A stretch of DNA of 64,000 bases from Ostreococcus lucimarinus CCE9901 (Eukaryota; Chlorophyta; Mamiellophyceae; Mamiellales; Bathycoccaceae): positions 310,001 to 374,000 of the forward strand of contig NC_009363.1 of NCBI RefSeq assembly GCF_000092065.1. Direction: 5' to 3'. A program made the translations under genes and the position numbers. A model generated the notes under the pieces. It searched no databases. It had not been told where the DNA came from and worked only from the letters and a program-made list of their open reading frames with translations. This document shows positions 1 to 7,336 of this stretch, piece after piece (within the stretch, counting starts at the first letter, position 1; each line of letters opens with the position of its first letter).

Positions 1-3000
1 TCGTACAACAAGGGAAAATTATGAAGATGGCGACGATGCAAGACGAGGAGCGTTTGGACTTATTGAAGGAGATCGGGGGCACGAGCGTCTTCGAGGCGAA
101 GCGCAAAGAGTCCCTTAAGGGCTTGGACGAGACTAAATCGAAGCGAGAACAAGTGCAAGAGACCGTTGAGTTCATCGAAAGCCGTCTGGCGGAGCTCGAT
201 GAGGAGAAAGACGAGTTGCAAAAGTATACCGACTTGGACAAGACGCGACGGTCTTTGGAGTACACCATTTACGAGCAAGACTTGAGTGATGCGAGAAGCA
301 AATTGGATGAGATTGAGCAACAACGAAGCGCGACGAACGAGTCGAGCCGCGTGGATGACGACAAAATGAACACGATGAGTGAAAACTTGCGCACGCATGA
401 AAAGGAGCTCAAGGATAGCTCGCGCGCCGCCGCGCAACTGAAGCGCGAGCTCACGACGGCGGAGGAAGAGTTGCGCGGCATCGTCGCCCGACGAACCACC
501 GCTGAGCTGGACGTGAAAGATTTGCGCGAAACGATTCAAACCGGCGAAGAGTCGTTGGCCGGTATCGCAGGTCAAAAGACGGATGTCGAAAAGGCGACGT
601 TGGAGACGCAAAAGAAGCTCGACGCTGTGCGTGAAAAGTATAACGCCGAAGTTGCCGTGGAAGAAGCCAAGGATCGTGAAATCGCCGAGATCGAACGTCG
701 CTCACAAAGCTTGTACCAAAAGCAAGGTCGCAGCGAACGTTTTAAGACGAAGGGTGAACGCGATACGTGGTTGAAGAGCCAAATCAAAGACGCCACCGCG
801 ACGAAGAAACAAAAGACGAAGGAGGTGGAGACGCTCGAAAATGACTTGAAGGAAATTCGCGCCACGCAATCCAGTGACGAGAAGGACCGCGCTTCCATGG
901 AAGCCGAACTCATCGTTGAAGAAGAAAAGTTGGCGGATTTCGAGGCGCAGTACAAGAAGGCGATGACGGAGCGAAACGAGGCCCAGAACGCTCGCAAGGA
1001 TCTTCAGCGCAAAGACAACGAGGTCGACAACTCGCTGGCGTCTTGCGAAGAGGAAGTGAAGAAGCGAGACAAGCAGCTCGAGTTTTCTATGCCTCGTGAC
1101 CTTCAACGTGGTATGGCTGCCGTTCAGCGTATCGTCAAGGAACACAACATCGAAGGCGTGCACGGCCCTCTCATCGAGCTCATGGAGACTGACGAGCGAT
1201 TTCACAGCGCTATCGAAGCCAGCGCGGGTAATCAGCTCTTTCACATCGTCGTCGATCATGATGAGATTGGTAGTCGAGTCATCGAGTTCTTGAACAAAGA
1301 GAAAGGTGGTCGTGTTACGTTTTTGCCGCTCAATCGCATGAACCCACCGAACGTTACATACCCCGAAGGCAGTGATGCCTTTCCTCTTCTCTCAAAGCTC
1401 AAGTACGACGCAAAATTTGACGCCGCGTTCAAGCAAGTCTTTGCGCGTGTTTTGATTTGTCGGAACATTGACGTCGCCGTTTCCAAGGCGCTTTCTTCGC
1501 AACTCAACTGTGTCACCATGGATGGGGACACCGTGAGCAACAAAGGTTCCATGAGTGGTGGTTACCAAGACACGAGCCGAAGCCGAATCGCCGCCATGAC
1601 GGCGCTGCGCGAATTGAACGTTAACCGTGATGATCTCAAAGAAACCAGCGCTGGCGTGAAAAAGTCTCTCCAAGCTGCGGAACAAAAGATGTCAGCCGTT
1701 CTCGGTGATATCAGTCGACTCGAGTCGCAAAGACGTCACAGTGCTCAGCGTGTGGATCGATTAAAGCATGAGTTGCGCTTCTACGGAGACACGGGCACGC
1801 GAGCCAGCTCTCTTCTTGAACAGACGGAAAAGAGCATCGCCGTTATGCGAGCTGATATCGAACAAGTGGACACACACATCGCCGATCTGACTAGTGAGAT
1901 CGGTTCGAGTCTGGACGCAACCTTGAGTCAAGCTGAAGTTCAAGAGCTTGAAAAGCTCACCTCTCACGCGACGACGCTCAAGCAAGAAAAAGTCACCATC
2001 GCCGCTCGCCGACTCGACGTGTACACGCAGTTGAGCGAACTCCAGACGGCTCTCGAAACCAACCTGAACCGCCGTGCGAAACGCATCGCCCTGACGTCTG
2101 GCGAACTTGACATCAACAGCTTACGCGCCGAGCTCGCCAAGCTCGAAGGTCAGTTGAAGACGGTGCAAAACGACGAAGCCATCGTGCGTAAAAACTACGA
2201 CGGCATCGCGGAAAAGCTTCGAACGGTGCAAGCGAATATTGAAGCGGCGAATACAGAGATTGAAAAGCTTCGAGCGTTCAAAGAGTCGATGAGCTCGTCT
2301 TTAGGCGAACGTGAAAAGGTCATGGAAACTCTCATGTCCAAGGCTGCGACGCTGTCGCAAAAGCGCGAAGCACTTCAGAAGAAGATTCGAGAACTCGGCT
2401 CGCTTCCATCCGACGCCTTCGACCGTTACCGCGGTGAGTCGCTCAAATCCCTGCACAAGCTGTTGAGCAAAACGAACAACCAGCTGTCCAAGCTCGGTCA
2501 CGTTAACAAGAAAGCGCTCGACCAATACCAGCAGTTTACCGAACAGCGAGAAGAGCTCGAGAAGCGTCGTTCCGAAATTAACAAGGCGTTTGACAGCATC
2601 ACTCAACTCATCGATCATTTAGATCACAAGAAGGATGAAGCGATCGAACGTACTTTCAAACAGGTCAGCATGAATTTCAAGGACGTCTTCCATCGACTCG
2701 TCCCCGGTGGCCGCGGTGAACTCGTCATGCAACGCAAGCGCGCGGCGAACCGGGACCCGGAGGAAGAGGGCGAACCGGCGGCTAATCCGACCACGTTCAG
2801 CGAGAAGTATAGCGGCGTGAAGATCAAGGTGAGCTTCGGACAAGGTGAAACTATGCAGATGAAGCAGTTGTCTGGCGGGCAAAAGACTGTCGTCGCTGTT
2901 GCGCTCATCTTTGCCATTCAACGCTGCGATCCGATGCCGTTTTACCTCTTCGACGAAATCGACGCCGCGCTCGACCCGCAGTACCGCACCGCCGTGGCGC

Positions 3001-3221
3001 ACATGGTCAAAGGTCAGGCGAACAATAAGACGCAATTCATCGCCACGACTTTCCGTCCAGAAATCGTGAAAGAAGCGACTTGCATTCAAGGCGTGTCTCA
3101 CTCTCACAAGGTGTCCACAGTTCAAAAGGTCGCCTTGGAGGAAGCTCTCCAATTTGTTGGCGAAGACACCGCGCAAGTGCAACAAGTCGCTCCGACCGAA
3201 CGCGGTCCCCCGACGCCGTAG
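1..3221 (+). CDS. SMC3: Cohesin subunit SMC3, 5' truncated by the window edge
   Basis: SMC3 pairs with SMC1 to form the cohesin ring that holds sister chromatids together. The reading frame is already open at base 3 and gives VQQGKI before the first visible Met, matching the SMC3 N-terminal head just after Walker A (VKQGKINQMAT in animals), so about 150 residues with Walker A lie upstream. About 1,072 residues are visible: a long coiled coil, a hinge-like globular stretch encoded near 1150-1570 (FLPLNRMN), a second coiled coil, then the C-terminal ATPase head with the ABC signature LSGGQ near 2868 and Walker B FYLFDEID near 2940. The Met at base 21 is not the true start. The gene converges with the sirtuin gene, with 107 bp between stop codons. 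Confidence 0.95.
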   Translation, partial: VQQGKIMKMATMQDEERLDLLKEIGGTSVFEAKRKESLKGLDETKSKREQVQETVEFIESRLAELDEEKDELQKYTDLDKTRRSLEYTIYEQDLSDARSKLDEIEQQRSATNESSRVDDDKMNTMSENLRTHEKELKDSSRAAAQLKRELTTAEEELRGIVARRTTAELDVKDLRETIQTGEESLAGIAGQKTDVEKATLETQKKLDAVREKYNAEVAVEEAKDREIAEIERRSQSLYQKQGRSERFKTKGERDTWLKSQIKDATATKKQKTKEVETLENDLKEIRATQSSDEKDRASMEAELIVEEEKLADFEAQYKKAMTERNEAQNARKDLQRKDNEVDNSLASCEEEVKKRDKQLEFSMPRDLQRGMAAVQRIVKEHNIEGVHGPLIELMETDERFHSAIEASAGNQLFHIVVDHDEIGSRVIEFLNKEKGGRVTFLPLNRMNPPNVTYPEGSDAFPLLSKLKYDAKFDAAFKQVFARVLICRNIDVAVSKALSSQLNCVTMDGDTVSNKGSMSGGYQDTSRSRIAAMTALRELNVNRDDLKETSAGVKKSLQAAEQKMSAVLGDISRLESQRRHSAQRVDRLKHELRFYGDTGTRASSLLEQTEKSIAVMRADIEQVDTHIADLTSEIGSSLDATLSQAEVQELEKLTSHATTLKQEKVTIAARRLDVYTQLSELQTALETNLNRRAKRIALTSGELDINSLRAELAKLEGQLKTVQNDEAIVRKNYDGIAEKLRTVQANIEAANTEIEKLRAFKESMSSSLGEREKVMETLMSKAATLSQKREALQKKIRELGSLPSDAFDRYRGESLKSLHKLLSKTNNQLSKLGHVNKKALDQYQQFTEQREELEKRRSEINKAFDSITQLIDHLDHKKDEAIERTFKQVSMNFKDVFHRLVPGGRGELVMQRKRAANRDPEEEGEPAANPTTFSEKYSGVKIKVSFGQGETMQMKQLSGGQKTVVAVALIFAIQRCDPMPFYLFDEIDAALDPQYRTAVAHMVKGQANNKTQFIATTFRPEIVKEATCIQGVSHSHKVSTVQKVALEEALQFVGEDTAQVQQVAPTERGPPTP

Positions 3222-3305
3222 ATACGCACGTTAGAGAAACATTGATGCGAATGACTGTATAGATGAACCCATAGTGATACCAGTATAATGAGAAACTAAA
3301 CCATG

Positions 3306-3310
3306 TTACA
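3306..3310 (-). terminator. TGTAA polyadenylation motif of the sirtuin gene
   Basis: On the minus strand the motif TGTAA lies 18 nt past the sirtuin stop codon. TGTAA is the usual polyadenylation signal in chlorophyte algae. Confidence 0.4.
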
Positions 3311-3328
3311 AGTGAGCGCTACGTGATG

Positions 3329-4387
3329 CTAGTTGCTAATTTTGCTCGCTTGGAGTCGTTTTTTAATCGTGCAGTTCGCGATGAGCGCATCTAAGTCGTC
3401 CTTCCATCCCAGCATTGAGCACAGCTCGGCGACGCCGTCGTCGCACTGACCCAAGAACAACGCGTCACGATAATTTGTCGCCTCATCAAAGTCAAATCCC
3501 GTGCCCCGACCGAGCCCAGCCATCCGATATAATTTCGTGACGCGCGTGTTCTGCGCCTCGCCGCAACGTTCGAGATTAATCAAGAGCCTCGGTACGTGCT
3601 CCTTCGGCCTTTCGATCAAACCGGCGAACGGATGGACGACTAAACTCGTTCCGATGACGATGAGCAAGTCGCACACCTCGAAGTCTTTTTGCGCGCACTC
3701 GAAGAATCGACGCGGAAGATTTTCGCCAAAAAACACGATATCCGGCTTGACAAACTCGCCACATTTGGCGCACGTCATCGGCGTTCCCGCACGACACGCT
3801 CTCTCCACTTCGTAGATGTTGGCGTCGTGTCCATTCAAACACTTCGCGCTGTCGAAATTACCGTGTGCGGCGACGACTTTATCCTTCGGCAGCCCCGTGG
3901 CGCACTCCAACGAATCGATGTTTTGCGTAAAGCATCGCCGCAACAGCCCGCGGTCGTGCAACAGCTTAATGAAATAATGCGTCGGCGTCGGGGCGTAGAG
4001 CCCCGGATACAGATCCTTCGCGAGCTTATAAAACGCCTCGGGCTTCTCCCTAAAGTACCCAAGCTCGAAAATCGCCTGCGGATACGGCAAATCGTACTCG
4101 CCCAATCGCGCGTACAACCCGCGCTCGCTTCGAAAATCCGGTATCCCCGCGCTCACCGATATCCCCGCTCCCGTCATCACCACCACGTTTTTCACCCCGC
4201 CGCGCTCGATGTGCTTCGCGATCCCGCGAAGATCGAACGTTTCGAGCGCCGTCGCCGCCGCCGCCGCGCTCGACTCGCCGAGTCGCTCCGCCGCCAGGCG
4301 TTCCATGAGCTCCAGCATCTCCGTCGACTCCCGACCGAACCCGTACCCCGACGACGACGACGACGACCCGCTCGACGATGTTTCCGA

Positions 4388-4428
<41 letters not shown>

Positions 4429-4558
4429 GCGCGCCGCCGTCGGCCCCGCGCGAGGCATCGACACCGTCGCGCGCCGCGCTCGCGTCGTCCGCGCCCGCGT
4501 CCGCGCGCCGCGCGCGCGCGCGCGCCTCGTCGTCGTCGCGCGCCTCGTCGTCGTCGCC
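3329..4558 (-). CDS. Sirtuin (Sir2-family NAD-dependent protein deacylase, SIRT2/SIRT3-like)
   Basis: Sirtuins remove acyl groups from lysines using NAD+. With the chosen start the protein has 409 residues. The first ~100 are disordered and acidic, with a run of 11 Asp and a Ser-rich stretch. The catalytic domain follows: GAGIS (131-135), DFRS, TQNID (212-216), catalytic His in AAHGN (233) and KPDIVFFGE. The zinc module has CAKC as its second pair, but the first pair reads C-LNG-H rather than two Cys. No clear targeting signal is seen. The frame stays open to a Met at 4852, inside RPN7. Starts at 4657 and 4624 are also possible; 4657 would overlap the RPN7 start codon. I chose 4558 because it leaves 97 bp for a shared divergent promoter. 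Confidence 0.9.
4394..4426. repeat. (GTC)11 microsatellite encoding poly-Asp in the sirtuin
   Basis: Eleven perfect trinucleotide units. On the minus strand they encode eleven consecutive Asp residues in the disordered N-terminal region of the sirtuin. The length is likely to vary between strains. Confidence 0.9.
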
Positions 4559-4655
4559 CATCGCGCCGCGCGTCGTCGCGTCCTCGCCGGTCAATGCCGT
4601 CGCGCCGGCCGCGCCGCGCCACATCGACGCGCGCGCCGACCGCGCCGCCGACGCC

Positions 4656-5879
4656 ATGGGCGCGGACGTCGAGATGCGCGACGACGCGGACGCGACGACG
4701 GCGATCGCCGACGCGGACGCGGACGAGACGGCGCTCGACACGTCGCGCGACGACGACGTCGACCTCGCGCAGAAGATTTTCGATCTCGAGCTCGCCGAGG
4801 GCGCGCGCGACGAGACGGCGGCGGTGATGGCGATCGTCGAGCGACGGAACATGGCGGCGACGTACGCGACGCTGTGCGAGCGGTTCGCGTGGCGCGCGGA
4901 CGCGGCGCTGACGGCGAAGATGGCGGACGCGAACGCGAAGCGGTTGGGAGAGATCGAAGCGAAGATCGAAGACGCGAAGGAAAATCTCGGGGACGTGGAG
5001 ATACGGGACGCGATGTGCGAGCGGGCGGAGTTTTACGCGAGCGTGGGGGAGATGGAGAAGAGCGAACGGGCGTACGAGGAGACGGAGGCGAAGACGGCGT
5101 CGATCGGGCAAAAGATGGACTGCGCGTTCGCGCTGATGCGCGCGCGGTTTTCGAGGTTGGAGCTGCACGAGGTGAAGAAATTGATCGAAAAGATTAAGGA
5201 TATGCTGGATCAACCGGGCGGGGGGGATTGGGAACGAAAGAACCGGTTGAAGGTGTACGAAGGGTTGCACGCGGTGGCGACGAGGAATTTTGAAACGGCG
5301 ACAAAGCTGTTTTTGGACTCGTTGAGCACGTTCACGTCGTACGAGCTGTTGTCGTACGATGATTTCGTGTTCTACACCGTCGTCTGCGCCGTGGTTTCGC
5401 TGCCGCGCACCGAACTCAAGGCGAAGGTGATCGATTCGCCCGAGGTGTTGAGCGTGCTCAACCGATTGCCCGGTCTCGGCGACTTTTTAAACGCCCTGCA
5501 CAAGTGTGATTATCGCACCTTCATGTCGGCGTTCCCCGTCGTCGCCGCGCAAGTGGAAAAGTCGGTGTGGATGAATCCCCATTTCAGGTACTTTTTGCGC
5601 GAGGTGCGCGTCGTGGCGTACGCGCAATATTTGCAAAGCTACAAGAGCGTGACGGTGAAGAGCATGGCGGATAGTTTCAACGTGAGCGAAGACTTTATCG
5701 ATCGCGAGCTCTCGCACTTCATCGTTTCTGGTAGATTGAACTGCAAGATTGACAAGGTTTCGGGGGTGTTACAAACCAACCGACCGGACTTGAAGAACTC
5801 GCTGTACCAAACTTTGATCAAGGACGGCGACGCACTGTTGAACAACGTATCCAAACTCTCTCGAGTGATAGATCTTTAG
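4656..5879 (+). CDS. RPN7: 26S proteasome lid subunit RPN7 (PSMD6)
   Basis: RPN7 is a PCI-domain subunit of the 19S regulatory particle lid. The 407-residue product aligns along its length with plant RPN7: acidic N-terminus, helical repeat region with GQKMD and GDWERKNRLKVYEGL, then a C-terminal PCI domain with SYKSVTV, FIDRELS and CKIDKV, ending in KLSRVIDL, which is the family's usual C-terminus. The start is the ATG in the CCATGG at 4654-4659. The frame remains open upstream, but that part overlaps the sirtuin N-terminus and has no RPN7 similarity. A second proteasome gene, RPT3, lies at 27.7 kb. Confidence 0.96.
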   Translation: MGADVEMRDDADATTAIADADADETALDTSRDDDVDLAQKIFDLELAEGARDETAAVMAIVERRNMAATYATLCERFAWRADAALTAKMADANAKRLGEIEAKIEDAKENLGDVEIRDAMCERAEFYASVGEMEKSERAYEETEAKTASIGQKMDCAFALMRARFSRLELHEVKKLIEKIKDMLDQPGGGDWERKNRLKVYEGLHAVATRNFETATKLFLDSLSTFTSYELLSYDDFVFYTVVCAVVSLPRTELKAKVIDSPEVLSVLNRLPGLGDFLNALHKCDYRTFMSAFPVVAAQVEKSVWMNPHFRYFLREVRVVAYAQYLQSYKSVTVKSMADSFNVSEDFIDRELSHFIVSGRLNCKIDKVSGVLQTNRPDLKNSLYQTLIKDGDALLNNVSKLSRVIDL

Positions 5880-6095
5880 ACGCGCGCCGGTGACGATTTG
5901 ACCACCTTGGCGATTTTAAATCAACCGTTTTCAAGCCATCAGACGAATTCTCCGCGCGCCGAAATCGGGCGTCTCTCAAACCAAGTCGCTTTTCGCGCGA
6001 ACGACGCGCGGGCGACGCTTTTTGTCACCGAAATTCAGCCTAAACCACCGCCCGCCTTCACTCCGCCGCGCAGCGCGCGTCGCGACTCGATCGCG

Positions 6096-7031
6096 ATGTA
6101 CGATGACAGCGACAGCGACAGCGACATCGCCTACGTCAGGCACGTCTTGCGGTACATGTACCCAGGATCGACGCCGAAAAACGGCCGAGTCATCGTGTTG
6201 CCGGCTGGGACGCTCGGCGACGGGAAGTACGGCGACGAGGAAATCGACGGCGAGTTCTGCGTCGCGCTCCTGATGGACGACGGCGTGAACGTCGATCGAT
6301 GGAGGGTGCGCGTGTACGATAACTCGTTCGACGGTTGGCGTTTACTCGGCGTTGGGATCACGAGCTTGTGTTGGAACCACGTCGGACCGTCGCTGCGCAG
6401 GTGCGAGCTACAGCTCGAGGAAAAGCCGCAGCCGGCGTCGACGTCGGCGATGGATGCGTTGGACTTGAACACGTGCCGAGCGCCGGCGGTGGGAGAGCAG
6501 AACGGTTATTTTGGCATAGGCATCTACAACGGAAAGAATACGCAGAATCTGGGCACGCTGTGGAGAAGCGCGTATCAACTGGGCGCGGCGTTCGCCTTCG
6601 TCATCGGGCGTCGATTCAAAAAAGAAGCGAGCGACACGCCAAAGTCATGGACACAGATTCCAACGTTTGAATACAGCGATTGGGATGATTTCGTGCGTAA
6701 ATCGCCCGTCAGTGCGGTGTGGGTCGGCGTTGAGATGGGCGGTACCCCGCTCGAAAATTTTGAGCACCCGCGAAACGCCGTGTACATACTCGGCAGCGAA
6801 GACACTGGGTTGAACACGACGATGCTTCGAGCATGTCAGCACCACATCGCATTACCAACCACTGGTACGCGGAGTCCGAGTTTCAACGTCGCCGTCACGG
6901 GCGCAATCATAATGTACGACCGCGAGCTCAAAAGGCGAGCCGCCGCGGCGAAGCTCGCCGCGCTCCCGACGCAAAATCGTCGAGACGGCATAGACAGCGT
7001 GAAACCACTCAAGTCGAGCGCCTCGCATTAG
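6096..7031 (+). CDS. SpoU/TrmH-family RNA 2'-O-methyltransferase
   Basis: SPOUT-class enzymes methylate ribose 2'-OH in tRNA or rRNA using SAM bound in a trefoil knot. The 311-residue protein has an N-terminal region of about 120 residues that I do not recognise, then the SpoU core: motif 1 NGKNTQNLGTLWRSA, motif 2 near YILGSEDTGL and motif 3 LPTTGTRSPSFNVAVTGAI. The Asn-rich motif 1 and the PxxGxxxSxNVxxA-type motif 3 are diagnostic. The frame opens at 5898, only 19 bp after the RPN7 stop. I prefer the Met at 6096, which leaves room for a promoter; the longer form would add 66 residues that could serve for targeting. The RNA substrate cannot be told from sequence. Confidence 0.85.
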   Translation: MYDDSDSDSDIAYVRHVLRYMYPGSTPKNGRVIVLPAGTLGDGKYGDEEIDGEFCVALLMDDGVNVDRWRVRVYDNSFDGWRLLGVGITSLCWNHVGPSLRRCELQLEEKPQPASTSAMDALDLNTCRAPAVGEQNGYFGIGIYNGKNTQNLGTLWRSAYQLGAAFAFVIGRRFKKEASDTPKSWTQIPTFEYSDWDDFVRKSPVSAVWVGVEMGGTPLENFEHPRNAVYILGSEDTGLNTTMLRACQHHIALPTTGTRSPSFNVAVTGAIIMYDRELKRRAAAAKLAALPTQNRRDGIDSVKPLKSSASH

Positions 7032-7336
7032 TCTTTTTTAGCCTGTTTATAGTCTGTCATTCACGCTTCGTTCGCCCTCGCGTCGCGCCCTCGCGCCGCG
7101 CCGCGCCGCGCCCGGCGCGCCGGCGAGTTGGATAAGTGCGCGCCGAGAGCCTTATCCGTACTTCGCGACGTCCGACGCCGCCCCGAAGGACTTCTGCGCG
7201 CCCGACGCGACGCGCGGGCGTCCAAGACGTGCGTTAGGGGCGTCTGGCGCGCCGCCGATCGCGCGCGCGTCGCGCGTCGCGCGCGAAGGCGTCGTAAAGC
7301 CGCGTGCGCGCGGCCGCCGCGACGTCGACGCGCGCG
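7032..7336. other. Intergenic region upstream of LOV-HK
   Basis: 305 bp without a recognisable gene. It begins AT-rich, where the 3' end of the preceding gene is expected, then becomes extremely CG-rich with GCCGC runs near 7090-7120. The only distinct element is the GGATAAG/CTTATCC inverted pair, listed separately. No TATA box is evident. Confidence 0.6.
7130..7157. promoter_or_regulatory. Inverted GATAAG (I-box-like) pair upstream of LOV-HK
   Basis: GGATAAG at 7130-7136 and its exact reverse complement CTTATCC at 7151-7157 are separated by 14 bp, about 180 bp before the LOV-HK start codon. GATAAG is the core of the plant I-box, bound by GATA and MYB-related factors at light-regulated promoters. 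The motif is seen directly; regulation is inference. A hairpin at the 3' end of the preceding transcript is the alternative. Confidence 0.35.

Noticed and set aside
4378-4430. CGTCG-rich repeats as a CRISPR-like array
   Set aside because: They are simple trinucleotide microsatellites inside coding sequence, with no spacer-repeat structure.
3689-5270. Long open frames on both strands overlapping the sirtuin and RPN7 genes, rich in Arg/Ala/Pro
   Set aside because: They are out-of-frame images of CG-rich coding DNA. Translations are low-complexity Arg/Ala with no domain, whereas the sirtuin and RPN7 frames show conserved motifs.
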